Positions 1 through 8,651 of a stretch of 64,000 bases of DNA are shown here, one piece after another. Location: NCBI GenBank assembly GCA_035549195.1, contig DASZRK010000023.1, forward strand, positions 1 through 64,000. Reading direction: 5' to 3'. Numbering within the stretch: position 1 is the stretch's first letter; every line of letters starts with the position of its first letter. The translations under genes and the position numbers were made by a program. The notes beneath the pieces were generated by a model that saw only the letters and a program-made list of their open reading frames with translations, searched no databases and was not told where the DNA came from. The stretch is from a bacterium. GTDB taxonomy: Bacteria > Oederibacteriota > Muellerivitia > Muellerivitales > Muellerivitaceae.

Positions 1-620
1 CCTTTACACCGACCCCGACCAACACTCCCACGGTGACACCGACGCCCACCAATACCGCCGTGATCACGCCTACCCCGACCCATACACCGACCGCCACCCC
101 TACGAAAACCAACACCCCCACCTCGACGCCCACCAACACCAATACCGCCACACCAACCCTTACCCGGACGAATACCCCGACCGATACCTTCACTGCCACA
201 CCCACCTATACCTCCACCGCCACGCCCACCCGGACCTTTACACCGACCCCGACCAACACTCCCACGGTGACACCGACGCCCACCAATACCGCCGTGATCA
301 CGCCTACCCCGACCCATACACCTACCCGGACCCCCACGCCGACCGTGACCCATACCCCGACCAATACGCCCAGCCACACGGCCACCCCGACCCCGACCAA
401 TACCTGGACCCCGACGGCCACTCCGACCCGGACACCCACGAATACGCCGACCAATACTCCCACACCCACCTTTACCGTCACCTTGACCCCAACCCCGACG
501 AATACGCCCACGGTGACACCGACCCCCACCAACACCGCCGTGATCACTCCTACGCCGACCCATACACCTACCCGGACCCCTACGCCGACCGTGACCCATA
601 CCCCTACCGCGACCTATACC
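1..620 (+). repeat. Higher-order DNA repeat inside the Thr-Pro stalk coding region
   Basis: Bases 1-88 are identical to bases 235-322 (offset 234 bases, 78 codons). A third, imperfect copy is in register from about 507, 246 bases (82 codons) after the second. A weaker fourth copy lies near 709. The near-identity at DNA level, including silent positions, points to recent duplication by recombination or slippage rather than ancient protein repeats. Confidence 0.85.
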
Positions 621-2282
621 TCGACCCCCACTCCCACGAACACAGCCACCCCAACCCCGACCCATACCTGGACGCCTACCGCCACCCCAACGGCCACGCC
701 AACGGATACCCCGACCGTGACGACTACCCCGACCCATACCGCGATCATCACGCCCACTCCGACCAGCACGCCGACCCTGACCCCCACCGCGACATGGACC
801 TATACCCCCACACCGACCAATAGCCCGACGAACAGCGCCACCCATACGCCAACGCCCACTTGGACCGATACTTTCACAATGACCTTTACCTGGTCCCCGA
901 CCTCGACCCCGACCTCCACAGATACGCCCACCCCCACTTTCACGGACACTCCCATGATCACCCCCACTTTCACAAGTACCCCGACCAACACACCCACCCC
1001 GACGGACACCCGCACCTGGACACCGACCTCCACGCCGACGGATACGGTGACGGTCACCCCGACATGGACCCCCAGCCCGACCCCGACCGATACCCATAGC
1101 CCGACGCCGACCTTCACTTTCACGCCCACCTTCACACCGACCGAAACATCCACTTGGACGGATACCCCGACCTGGACCCTGACCTTTACGCCGACCCCGT
1201 CCCCGACCGATAGTTTTACCCCGACCCCCACCTCTACACCGACCCATAGCGCCACTTCGACCGCCACCGCGACCGTCTCCAATACCCCGACGCCGACCCG
1301 GACTCCCACCTGGACCCCCACCTTCACCGTCACCTCTACGTCGACCGAAACGGCGACCTCCACGCCCATTGGGATCTACACGGTCCGGATCGGGGTCTAC
1401 AACGCGGCTGGGGAATTGGTGAAGTTGATATTGGCCAAGAGCTTGCCGGACCCCATGGAGAACGTCACCTTAGGGGCCAACCACTCCATCGATAGCCTCG
1501 ATGGCGCCAATCGATCGGTGACGGTCTTTTACGGGGGAGTGCCGGTGGCGGTCTGGGATGGAACGACGGCGGACGGGGGCCTGGCCTCGAACGGGGCCTA
1601 TTACATCAAGGTGGACAACATCGACCCGTCGGGGGTGGACAAGAGCGTTTCCCAACTGGTGACGGTGAGCCGGTCGCTCCTCAAAACGAACATTCTTATC
1701 TATAACGAAGCGGGGGAAGTGGTACGGCACCTTTATGCCATGATCGACGACCCGGGGGATTCATCCCCAATGGGAGCCAGGCTCTCCAGCGACTTGATCC
1801 GGCCCGGAGGAGGGGGAGGGGCCCCTGCCCAGCTTTCCATCGTGTTGAGCAATGGGGTGACAGTGACCTGGGACGGACGGGGGGACGCTTCCAACTATGT
1901 GATGAACGGTCAATACATGATCGAAGTGCATTCCTTCGACGGCCAGGGCGCGGATGTGACCGTCAACCTTCAGGTCACGGTCCAGAACGGCCCGCGGGAC
2001 CTGTCCGGACCCTTACAGGCTTTCCCGAACCTTCTGAACAGCTCCCAAGGTTTCATCGTTATCTTCCAGGATAGTTCCGGTCCGGGACTGACCCTTCGGG
2101 TCCGGGTCTATAGCCTGGCGGGCGAGTTGGTGAAGGCCTGGGATGGGGCGTCGGGGACTTCCCAGGCCACTTGGGATGCCCAAGGCCTGGCCAGCGGTGT
2201 TTACCTGACGTTGGTCGAATCCAAGGATGCCCAAGGCCGGTTCCTGCACCAAAGGCTCCTCAAGATCGCCGTGGTCCACTAA
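3..2282 (+). CDS. Thr-Pro repeat surface protein with three C-terminal FlgD-like beta-sandwich domains (5' end outside window)
   Basis: The reading frame is open at the left edge, so the true start and any signal peptide lie upstream. GTG codons inside the repeat are not credible starts. About the first 460 visible residues are alternating Thr/Pro with Asn, Val, Ser, Trp or His in the third place, a long extended and probably glycosylated stalk. The last 290 residues hold three FlgD-Ig-like units, each with a V-x-I/V-x-V-Y-x-x-x-G-E-L/V-V-K/R strand motif and a later V-x-W-D-G motif. The final unit ends in G-V-Y-L...L-L-K-I, which resembles type IX secretion sorting domains. Role inferred: an exported, surface-anchored stalk protein. 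Two other proteins in the window share this layout. Confidence 0.8.
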   Translation, partial: FTPTPTNTPTVTPTPTNTAVITPTPTHTPTATPTKTNTPTSTPTNTNTATPTLTRTNTPTDTFTATPTYTSTATPTRTFTPTPTNTPTVTPTPTNTAVITPTPTHTPTRTPTPTVTHTPTNTPSHTATPTPTNTWTPTATPTRTPTNTPTNTPTPTFTVTLTPTPTNTPTVTPTPTNTAVITPTPTHTPTRTPTPTVTHTPTATYTSTPTPTNTATPTPTHTWTPTATPTATPTDTPTVTTTPTHTAIITPTPTSTPTLTPTATWTYTPTPTNSPTNSATHTPTPTWTDTFTMTFTWSPTSTPTSTDTPTPTFTDTPMITPTFTSTPTNTPTPTDTRTWTPTSTPTDTVTVTPTWTPSPTPTDTHSPTPTFTFTPTFTPTETSTWTDTPTWTLTFTPTPSPTDSFTPTPTSTPTHSATSTATATVSNTPTPTRTPTWTPTFTVTSTSTETATSTPIGIYTVRIGVYNAAGELVKLILAKSLPDPMENVTLGANHSIDSLDGANRSVTVFYGGVPVAVWDGTTADGGLASNGAYYIKVDNIDPSGVDKSVSQLVTVSRSLLKTNILIYNEAGEVVRHLYAMIDDPGDSSPMGARLSSDLIRPGGGGGAPAQLSIVLSNGVTVTWDGRGDASNYVMNGQYMIEVHSFDGQGADVTVNLQVTVQNGPRDLSGPLQAFPNLLNSSQGFIVIFQDSSGPGLTLRVRVYSLAGELVKAWDGASGTSQATWDAQGLASGVYLTLVESKDAQGRFLHQRLLKIAVVH

Positions 2283-2297
2283 AGGCCAGGATGGGTC

Positions 2298-2327
2298 TTG
2301 GTCGAAAAGGGCGGGTCCTGGTATAAA
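2298..2327 (+). promoter_or_regulatory. Candidate sigma70-type promoter of the TMEM175-like gene
   Basis: TTGGTC (2298-2303) and TATAAA (2322-2327) are separated by 18 bases and lie 33 bases before the start codon. A purine-rich Shine-Dalgarno, GGAGAG, lies between them and the ATG. This is a match by eye only. Confidence 0.4.
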
Positions 2328-2359
2328 GTTCCCGCGTTGGATCGATACCAGGAGAGAAA

Positions 2360-2932
2360 ATGACCAAGGGGCGTTTGGAAGCCTTCAGCGACGGGGTCTT
2401 CGCCATCCTCATCACCATCATGGTGTTGGAGCTCAAGACACCCCAAGGCGCTTCCTGGGAGGCGCTCTCCAACCTTTGGCCCCTTCTTTTGACCTACCTC
2501 CTGAGCTTCGTCTTCCTGGGTGTTTATTGGAGCAATCACCACCATCTTTTCCACGCCGTCCAGAAGGTGAACGGGGCGGTCCTTTGGGCCAATCTGCACC
2601 TGCTCTTCTGGCTTTCCCTGGTCCCTTTCGTGATGGCCTGGGTGGGGAACCACGGATTGGAGACCTGGCCGGTGGCCTTCTATGGATTCGTCCAGTTCAT
2701 GGCCGGGTTGGGTTATTTCATCCTGGTCCAGGCCCTCCTGCGGCATCACGGCCGGAATTCGGCCTTGTCCCGGGCCTTAGGGTCCGATCTCAAGGGGAAG
2801 TTCTCGGTGGTCGTTTATTTTGCCGCCATACCCCTGGCCTTTTATTTTCCCGTGGCCTCCTATGTCCTCTTCTTCCTCGTGCTCGCGGTCTGGCTGGTGC
2901 CGGACCGTCGTTTCGAGCGTTTGACCGCATGA
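2360..2932 (+). CDS. TMEM175 (DUF1211) family membrane protein, probable potassium channel
   Basis: 190 residues of mostly hydrophobic sequence. The N-terminus carries the family signature R-x-x-x-F-S-D-G-V-F-A-I-x-I-T (residues 5-20), followed by V-L-E. In characterised TMEM175 proteins the F-S-D segment lines the K+ pore. Further helices cover roughly residues 38-60, 75-95, 102-125 and 145-175, close to the six helices of one repeat. Bacterial members have a single six-helix unit and work as tetramers, which fits this length. The ATG is preceded by a GGAGAG ribosome site. The gene stands alone between a stalk-protein gene and a glycosyltransferase gene, so context adds little. The family call is firm; ion selectivity is inferred from family knowledge. 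Confidence 0.85.
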   Translation: MTKGRLEAFSDGVFAILITIMVLELKTPQGASWEALSNLWPLLLTYLLSFVFLGVYWSNHHHLFHAVQKVNGAVLWANLHLLFWLSLVPFVMAWVGNHGLETWPVAFYGFVQFMAGLGYFILVQALLRHHGRNSALSRALGSDLKGKFSVVVYFAAIPLAFYFPVASYVLFFLVLAVWLVPDRRFERLTA

Positions 2933-2958
2933 CCGAAACCCGGTTCTTTAGGTAAGAT
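2929..2958 (+). promoter_or_regulatory. Candidate promoter giving a leaderless transcript of the glycosyltransferase gene
   Basis: ATGACC (2929-2934) and TAAGAT (2953-2958) are 18 bases apart. The -10 hexamer ends 6 bases before the ATG at 2965, so transcription would start at or next to the A of the start codon. No Shine-Dalgarno is visible in front of that ATG. Confidence 0.35.
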
Positions 2959-2964
2959 AGCGTC

Positions 2965-3738
2965 ATGCCCAACACCCGCACCCACCTGGTCATCGGCACC
3001 CCTTGCTATGGGGGCCTGGTCTCCAGCGGTTTCACCACATCCCTCATGCGCCTCCAAGCGGCCTGTGCCCATCGGGGGGACATCGACCTGAGCGTGAACC
3101 TTCTCTCGGGGGATGCCCTCATTCCCCGGGCCCGGCAGAACATCGTGGCCCATTTCCTGAACAACCCGTCGGCGACCCATCTGCTTTTCGTGGACGCGGA
3201 CATCACCTTCGGGCCCGAGCAGGCCCTGCGGTTATTGGACTTCGACGCGCCCTTGGCCGCCGGGGTCTATCCCACCAAACGGGTGGATTGGCCCAAGGTC
3301 ATTTCCTTGGCCAAGGCGGGCATGACCCATTTGGAATCCACGGCCCTTTCCTATGTATTGGAATTGGAGGACCCATCCAAGATCGTCCCCAAGAACGGTT
3401 TCGCGAAGGTCCGCTATGCCGGGACAGGGTTCATGATGATCCAGCGGGAGACGCTCCTCAAAATGATAGAGGCCTATCCGGCCCTTCGCTATAAGCGTGA
3501 GAACCAGGCCGAGGACCCCTTGAGGGACAGCCCCTATCGGTCGGCCCTTTTCAATGGCATGATCGACGAGGCGACCGGCGTTTACCTGAGCGAGGACTAT
3601 AGTTTCTGCCGCCGTTGGACGGACTTGGGCGGGGAGATCTGGGCGGACCTCCAGAGCCGTTTGGACCACGTGGGCACCATGATCTTCCGGGGGGACATGG
3701 CGAGCCAATTCATGGTCCGCTCCGAGGCCAAATCCTGA
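2965..3738 (+). CDS. GT-A fold glycosyltransferase-like protein
   Basis: 257 residues. The start T-P-C-Y-G-G-x-V-S (12-20), the segment D-A-L-I-P-R-A-R-Q-N-I (50-60) and the D-x-D-like F-V-D-A-D-I (75-80) are typical of a soluble family-2-like group that often acts on surface or phage-related glycans. The D-A-D would bind the metal and nucleotide sugar. Y-A-G-T-G-F-M-M-I and S-E-D-Y-S-F-C-R-R (near 205) match the acceptor and catalytic regions of GT2 enzymes. No signal peptide or membrane helix is visible, so it acts in the cytoplasm. Donor and acceptor are unknown. There is no ribosome site before the ATG; a -10-like hexamer sits 6 bases upstream. Confidence 0.75.
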   Translation: MPNTRTHLVIGTPCYGGLVSSGFTTSLMRLQAACAHRGDIDLSVNLLSGDALIPRARQNIVAHFLNNPSATHLLFVDADITFGPEQALRLLDFDAPLAAGVYPTKRVDWPKVISLAKAGMTHLESTALSYVLELEDPSKIVPKNGFAKVRYAGTGFMMIQRETLLKMIEAYPALRYKRENQAEDPLRDSPYRSALFNGMIDEATGVYLSEDYSFCRRWTDLGGEIWADLQSRLDHVGTMIFRGDMASQFMVRSEAKS

Positions 3739-3784
3739 CCCATTCCGGGTGTATGATGGGGCATCACCTTTTCGGGAGGCGCCC

Positions 3785-4495
3785 ATGGGCCTGATGGACC
3801 TTTTCGGCAAGAAGAGCACCCTGCTGGACACGAACCAGAACCTGGTGAATGCACCGGGCAAATTGTCGGGGGCTCCCAGCGCGACCGCCGAGGGCGACTT
3901 CCACGCCCGCTTCGTCCCCGACGACAAGAAATATCTCCTGAACATCAACCAGACCGCCAACCCCAGCGGCCTGCTCGACCTCAAGGTCAAGCTTTTGCCC
4001 CAGGGGGTCCAACCCTTCCTGCAGGCCGTCCAGTCGATGCAGAACAAACCCATTTTCGTGAGCGGTGTCTTGGCCAACGACCAGGCCTTCGCCCACCGGG
4101 TCGTGGTGCAACCGTTGGATATGATCTATTCCCCGGAGGATCCGGAACAATATCCCGGCTGGTTCAAGGCCATCCAGGGGAACTTGAAGGATCCCAACGC
4201 GGTGGCGGTCTATAAGGTGGTGGCCGCCAGTGATGCCTCCAAATCGGCCAAGCCGCCCCGGGCGGACGAGAGCCGGACCCTGAAGGCGGTCTTCCCCTAT
4301 CCACCCAAGCCGAACTTCCCGAAGATCAAACTGGATTTCGAGGTGCGGGCCAGCCTGAACGTCCAGGCCGATTTCCGCCCGGCCAATATGCCCATGAAGG
4401 AAAGGGTCGAGCTGGAAGTGACCTTGGAAACCGCCAAGGAGAACGGGCCCGGCGTTTTCGTGGGCGACCTGGTCATCTATTGGGGCAACGAATAG
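3785..4495 (+). CDS. Hypothetical soluble protein
   Basis: 236 residues from the ATG at 3785, chosen because GGGAGG lies just upstream; an in-frame ATG at 3749 lacks such a site. There is no signal peptide or membrane helix. The start G-L-M-D-L-F-G-K-K resembles short amphipathic N-termini of phage or secretion accessory proteins but is not diagnostic. The remainder is mixed beta-rich sequence with Pro-rich segments, for example P-Y-P-P-K-P-N-F-P near residue 180. I recognise no family. It stands between a glycosyltransferase and a stalk-protein gene and may be a separate transcription unit. Confidence 0.6.
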   Translation: MGLMDLFGKKSTLLDTNQNLVNAPGKLSGAPSATAEGDFHARFVPDDKKYLLNINQTANPSGLLDLKVKLLPQGVQPFLQAVQSMQNKPIFVSGVLANDQAFAHRVVVQPLDMIYSPEDPEQYPGWFKAIQGNLKDPNAVAVYKVVAASDASKSAKPPRADESRTLKAVFPYPPKPNFPKIKLDFEVRASLNVQADFRPANMPMKERVELEVTLETAKENGPGVFVGDLVIYWGNE

Positions 4496-4598
4496 GCCCG
4501 ACAACGGGGCGGGTGGGAAAGTGCCTGGATCCCCTTTAATCCTTTAAGTTTTCCCTTTTGAGGCCGTTAGAATAGGCAACTTTCAAAAGGGAAGACCC

Positions 4599-7331
4599 AT
4601 GTTTCCGTTCCGACGCCCATCCACGCCCCTTCTATTGCTTCTATTCGTCTTTCCGACCCTGGCCTTGGCCCAGACCGCCACTCCGACCCGGACCCCCACC
4701 AATACCCGCACCGACACCGCCACCCGCACCCCCACCAATACCGCGACGGACACCCGCACTTCGACCGTTAGCTCTACTCCGACCAATACGCTTACCCCGA
4801 ACCTGACCCTGACACCTCCTTGCGGAGGTTCCGCGGGTTCCTTCGGGGTGACGACCGCGGCCTTCCTTGGATCGGGTTCTTTTTCCATGCGTGCCAGCCT
4901 GATCTCGGTCAATAAGGCCGTCACGGTCTATAGTCTTTGGCTTTATAACGGGAACGTAAATCCCCAGGTGGTCACCGGGATCTATAACGGGACCGCGGGG
5001 AACATCGGTAGTTTGATCGTCCAGTCCGCCGCGCAAACCTTGGGCTTCGGGTGGAACGGATTCCCGATCAATCCTCCCCAGTATTTGACCCCAGGGACCT
5101 ATTGGCTGGCGGACGCCTATCTTGGCGGTGCTCCGGTCGTTTATGACACGTCCACGGTCGGGGTGAGCGTAGTGGCCTATACTTCCGCAGCGATAACATT
5201 CCCGACCCTTCCGTCGGCGATGCCCCTTCCCGGTTATGACGCCAACGCCGACTCCATTTACGCCGTATACTGCCTTGCCCCCACCTCGACCCCGACGATC
5301 ACGAATACGCCGACCTCCACCTTCACCCCAACGTCCTCTCCAACCCCCACCTCGACCCTGACCGCGACCAATACCGGGACCATCTTCACTTCCACCCCGA
5401 CGGATACGATCACTTTTACTCCCACTCGAACATCTACCGTGACCAACAGCCCGAGCCCCACCTCGTCGCCGACCATTTCTCCGACACCAGACCTAAGCCT
5501 TACCCCTGATTGCGGTGGGGCAGCCCTGTCCTTCGGCGATTCCAATACTGTCGGAGGCCCTGTGACCGCCCTTTCGGCGGCGGCCATCCGGGCATGCCGT
5601 TACACCCTGCCTCAGGATGGCATGGTGGAGACCATGTCGGTTTATCTGCCGTCTTCCGACTCCGGAAAGTACTATTTGGAAACGGCGATCTATTCGAACA
5701 CCGGGGGCAATACCATCGGGAACCTCCTATCTCAATCCACCACCTATGTTTCGGCGGCGGGATGGAACCTCTTGAAGGTCCCCGATGCCCCGGTGACCGC
5801 CGGGGACTATTGGTTGGCCTATCTCTATTCGGGTCCTGTCAGCAGTTTTGCCCTTGTCTACCAACCCACACCCACTAGCGCCAACTCATTCGTTTTCATA
5901 CCGGCCGGATCTTTCCTTTTCCCGGCGACAGGATCCAGTTATCCAGCGAGCCAATACGCTACCAGTTGGCACGAACCCATCGTGGCCAATTACTGCCCCG
6001 GGACCTTTGCCACCTTCACGCCGACCGGGACCCCCACGCAAACGGGGACCCAGTCCCCGACCCTCAGTCCGACCGCCACCCACACCTACACGGAGACCGG
6101 TACCCCGACCTTGACGGCGACCCAGACCCCTTCCGGGACCCCCACCGGGACGGGTACCCCGACCCCGACTTGGACCATCACCCAAACCCCCACGGCCACG
6201 AACAGCCCCACGGATTCGCCGACGGGGACCTTTTCCTTCACTCCGTCCATGACGGGCACCGCCACCGGGACCCCGACGGCATCCCCCACCGCGACGTCCT
6301 CGACCACCCCCACCCCCAGCCAGACGCCAACGGCGTCCCCCACCCCGACTGTAACGGGAACATCCACCCCGACCCCGACCGTGACCGATACGCCCAACCT
6401 GACCTGGTCGCCCACCTCGACCCCGACGGTCACCCCGACCTGGACACCCACTGCCACGGGCACATCCACTTTGACGCCGACACCCAGCCCAACCCCGACG
6501 GATAGTCCGACCTTGACCTTGAGTTCCACAAGGACCCACACCCCGACCACTTCGATGACACCTACGGCGTCCTTCACCGGGACGTCTTCGGATACGCCGT
6601 CCTTCACGGGAACCCCCAGTTGGAGCCCGACACCCACGTGGTCCAGTACCCCCAACCCTACGGATACTTGGACACCCACCCCCGGGGCCGGGCTGGTCAA
6701 AAGCGTTTCCGAGGTGATCGCCCAGCCCAACGATACCCTTACCTATACATTGTCCGTGAACGTCGTTGGGGGTCCCGCCTTCAACCTTTCCATCACCGAT
6801 GTCCTGCCGGCGGGGCTGGAACTGGCGGGGTTCGGGATCGCGCCGCCGGGCGGGGTCACATCCTGGAATCCGTCCACCCGGACGATCGGCTGGACATTCC
6901 CGGTCCTGAATCCAGGCTCCTATTTGATCACCTATCAGGCCACGGTCGACGCCGGGGACCTCCCCGGTCAGGTCCTGACCAACAACGCCCAAATGGACTA
7001 CGCCGGCGCGCCGGCGCTTGTGACCAGTTCGGTCAATGTCGTTTTGGCGGCCACCCGCCCTGTTTTTTATCCCAACCCCGTCCGGGACCAGGGTCCGACC
7101 ACACTTCAGGTCATCCTGGCCCAACCCCAATCGTCCCTGGAGGTGAAGGTCTTCACGACCTCTTTTAGGAAGGTCTATGGGGACAAGGTGCAGAACCTGC
7201 CGGCCGGGGTCTTCCAATACGCCTTGGATCCCACGCGGTTCGAGGGTGGGACCGCCGCCAACGGTCTTTATTATGTTCTCGTGACAACCCCTTCCAATCG
7301 ATGGATGCTCAAGCTATTAATAACCCGGTAA
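4599..7331 (+). CDS. Secreted Thr-Pro stalk protein with two beta-sandwich modules, a DUF11-like domain and a C-terminal sorting-like domain
   Basis: 910 residues. The signal peptide is about residues 1-24 (hydrophobic run, then A-L-A-Q). Two homologous globular modules start with C-G-G (about 75-235 and 300-470). They share the pattern I-Y-x-N-T/G-x-G-x-x-I-G-x-L and end G-x-Y-W-L-A, and are separated by Thr-Pro linkers. A longer Thr-Pro/Ser region (about 475-690) follows. Then comes a DUF11-like segment ([17 protein letters not shown]) as in repeated surface beta-domains. The last 80 residues read F-Y-P-N-P ... G-L-Y-Y-V-L-V ... L-K-L-L-I-T-R, like type-A sorting or FlgD-Ig domains. Role inferred: a surface-displayed adhesin or stalk. 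A strong ribosome site is not evident, but GGGAAG precedes the ATG. Confidence 0.8.
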   Translation: MFPFRRPSTPLLLLLFVFPTLALAQTATPTRTPTNTRTDTATRTPTNTATDTRTSTVSSTPTNTLTPNLTLTPPCGGSAGSFGVTTAAFLGSGSFSMRASLISVNKAVTVYSLWLYNGNVNPQVVTGIYNGTAGNIGSLIVQSAAQTLGFGWNGFPINPPQYLTPGTYWLADAYLGGAPVVYDTSTVGVSVVAYTSAAITFPTLPSAMPLPGYDANADSIYAVYCLAPTSTPTITNTPTSTFTPTSSPTPTSTLTATNTGTIFTSTPTDTITFTPTRTSTVTNSPSPTSSPTISPTPDLSLTPDCGGAALSFGDSNTVGGPVTALSAAAIRACRYTLPQDGMVETMSVYLPSSDSGKYYLETAIYSNTGGNTIGNLLSQSTTYVSAAGWNLLKVPDAPVTAGDYWLAYLYSGPVSSFALVYQPTPTSANSFVFIPAGSFLFPATGSSYPASQYATSWHEPIVANYCPGTFATFTPTGTPTQTGTQSPTLSPTATHTYTETGTPTLTATQTPSGTPTGTGTPTPTWTITQTPTATNSPTDSPTGTFSFTPSMTGTATGTPTASPTATSSTTPTPSQTPTASPTPTVTGTSTPTPTVTDTPNLTWSPTSTPTVTPTWTPTATGTSTLTPTPSPTPTDSPTLTLSSTRTHTPTTSMTPTASFTGTSSDTPSFTGTPSWSPTPTWSSTPNPTDTWTPTPGAGLVKSVSEVIAQPNDTLTYTLSVNVVGGPAFNLSITDVLPAGLELAGFGIAPPGGVTSWNPSTRTIGWTFPVLNPGSYLITYQATVDAGDLPGQVLTNNAQMDYAGAPALVTSSVNVVLAATRPVFYPNPVRDQGPTTLQVILAQPQSSLEVKVFTTSFRKVYGDKVQNLPAGVFQYALDPTRFEGGTAANGLYYVLVTTPSNRWMLKLLITR

Positions 7332-7392
7332 TGTCACCTTCGGCCGGCTTCCGGCGTATCCCAGGGGGAAGGACGTTCTAAAGGAGAGGATC

Positions 7393-7860
7393 ATGGAAAA
7401 AGCCACTTTCGGAGCGGGCTGTTTTTGGGGCGTGGAGGAGACCTTCCGGCGCACGAAGGGTGTGGTGAACACCGCGGTGGGCTACGAGGGCGGCCTCACC
7501 AACAATCCCACCTATAAGGATGTCTGCACGGACCGCACGGGTCATGCCGAAGTGGTTCAGGTGGAGTTCGATCCCAAGCAGGTCTCCTATGACCAGCTCT
7601 TGGACATCTTCTGGCACAGCCACAACCCCACCACGCTGAACCGCCAGGGGCCCGACGTCGGCACCCAGTACCGGTCGGTCATTTTCTTCCACTCGCCCGA
7701 GCAGGAGAAGAAGGCCTTGGCCTCCAAGGAAAAAGCCCAGAAGAAGGATTACAAGAGCCCGATCGTTACCCAGATCGTCCCCGCGACCATCTTTTGGAAG
7801 GCCGAGGATTACCACCAGCAGTACCTGGCCAAGCGGGGCCTAGACAACTGCCACCTTTGA
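7393..7860 (+). CDS. msrA: Peptide-methionine (S)-S-oxide reductase MsrA
   Basis: 155 residues, the normal single-domain length. The active-site G-C-F-W-G is at residues 9-13, with the catalytic Cys at position 10. The G-Y-x-G-G motif, the T-G-H-A-E-V-V-Q-V segment and the N-P-T-T ... [11 protein letters not shown] block are all present. It reduces methionine-S-sulfoxide in proteins, using thioredoxin-like donors to recycle the Cys. One further Cys (C-H-L) sits at the extreme C-terminus and could be the resolving residue. AAAGGAGAGG lies just upstream of the ATG. No signal peptide is seen, so it is cytoplasmic. Confidence 0.95.
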   Translation: MEKATFGAGCFWGVEETFRRTKGVVNTAVGYEGGLTNNPTYKDVCTDRTGHAEVVQVEFDPKQVSYDQLLDIFWHSHNPTTLNRQGPDVGTQYRSVIFFHSPEQEKKALASKEKAQKKDYKSPIVTQIVPATIFWKAEDYHQQYLAKRGLDNCHL

Positions 7861-7987
7861 GGGCTGTTCCAAAAAGGGCGTAAATCCACCCAAAAAGTCC
7901 CCAAAGAACCCATGTGCCCCGAAAGGCCTTCGAGTAGAATCAGCCCATCCCGGGGACTGCATCCTGGGCAAACTGCTAAAAGGATGG

Positions 7988-8488
7988 TTGATTACAAAAA
8001 ATATGAGGATCAAGCCTTGGGTCAGTGAGGCTGTGGAAGTCAGGAAGAGCGGGATGGAAGGCCAGGGTGTTTACGCCGTCCAAAACATCAAGGAGAACGA
8101 CGTGATCGGTGTCTTTGGGGGCATCGTGATCCCTGAAGGAGAGATCGAAGTCCTGTCCAAGACTGTGCCCGCCGATAAACTCAATCTCGATCATGCCATG
8201 TACATTTACCCGGGGTTCATCATGCTGCATGATTACGAGAACGGATGCGACCCCCTTTGTTTCGTCAATCATGCCTGCGATCCTTCATCCAAGGTGGTCA
8301 ACGGCATCGTCTTGGTGGCCAACCGGGACATCCCCAAGGGGGAAGAGATCAGCTGGGATTACCGGCAGACCGACAATGTTGGCAATTGGACCTACGAGTT
8401 CAAATGCCAATGCGGGAGCGCCAACTGCACCGGTGCCGTCCAAGTGGGTCCCAAATACCGAACAAAGGTCACGGCCGCTTCAAACTGA
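7988..8488 (+). CDS. SET-domain protein, probable lysine methyltransferase-like
   Basis: 166 residues from a TTG at 7988 that has AAAAGGA just upstream; an ATG at 8003 is the alternative. It has the full SET layout: G-x-G-V-Y-A near residues 25-30, F-V-N-H-A-C-D-P-S (about 92-100), G-E-E-I-S-W-D-Y-R (about 118-126) and a C-terminal C-x-C-G-S-x-N-C-x-G resembling the zinc-binding post-SET motif. In known enzymes N-H and the D-Y tyrosine bind S-adenosylmethionine and the target lysine. Bacterial SET proteins are scattered and often look acquired. The substrate is unknown. It is followed by a strong terminator, so it is probably monocistronic. Confidence 0.85.
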   Translation: MITKNMRIKPWVSEAVEVRKSGMEGQGVYAVQNIKENDVIGVFGGIVIPEGEIEVLSKTVPADKLNLDHAMYIYPGFIMLHDYENGCDPLCFVNHACDPSSKVVNGIVLVANRDIPKGEEISWDYRQTDNVGNWTYEFKCQCGSANCTGAVQVGPKYRTKVTAASN

Positions 8489-8501
8489 TCGGTCCGTCCT
8501 G

Positions 8502-8538
8502 AATCCGTGATTTTCTTTGGAAAATCACGGATTTTTTT
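8502..8538 (+). terminator. Rho-independent terminator after the SET gene
   Basis: A perfect 14-bp stem (8502-8515 with 8520-8533) has a 4-base TTTG loop and is followed by a run of seven T (8532-8538). It lies 13 bases after the stop codon. Confidence 0.85.
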
Positions 8539-8553
8539 ATTTCTTGATGACCC

Positions 8554-8590
8554 GATTTTCCAACAAAAATCCGTGATTTGTCGGAAAATT
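8554..8590 (+). promoter_or_regulatory. Second hairpin in the flgE leader that can compete with the terminator
   Basis: TTTTCCAACAAA (8556-8567) pairs with TTTGTCGGAAAA (8577-8588) with one mismatch and can extend by two pairs. Its 9-base loop, AATCCGTGA (8568-8576), repeats the left arm of the preceding terminator and can pair with the terminator's right arm. This arrangement could let flgE transcription read through or stop. Confidence 0.4.
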
Positions 8591-8651
8591 GACCCTACCT
8601 CAGAACTTTTCAACGCCCTTTCACACTTCCAATCCTCCTTTAGGGATCGCC

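Noticed and set aside
206-1369. Minus-strand frames of Val-Gly repeats opposite the stalk gene (also 4583-4924, 5258-5587, 6086-6730, 12192-12593)
   Set aside because: They are the antisense reading of Thr-Pro codons, have no ribosome site or known fold, and appear wherever the repeat occurs.
1-1370. Possible CRISPR or minisatellite array in the stalk region
   Set aside because: Units are in-frame Thr-Pro codons of variable length with no constant repeat and unique spacers; it is coding sequence.
2013-2955. Alternative frames over the stalk gene end and the TMEM175-like gene
   Set aside because: The plus frame at 2360 has a family signature and ribosome site; the others are shadows.
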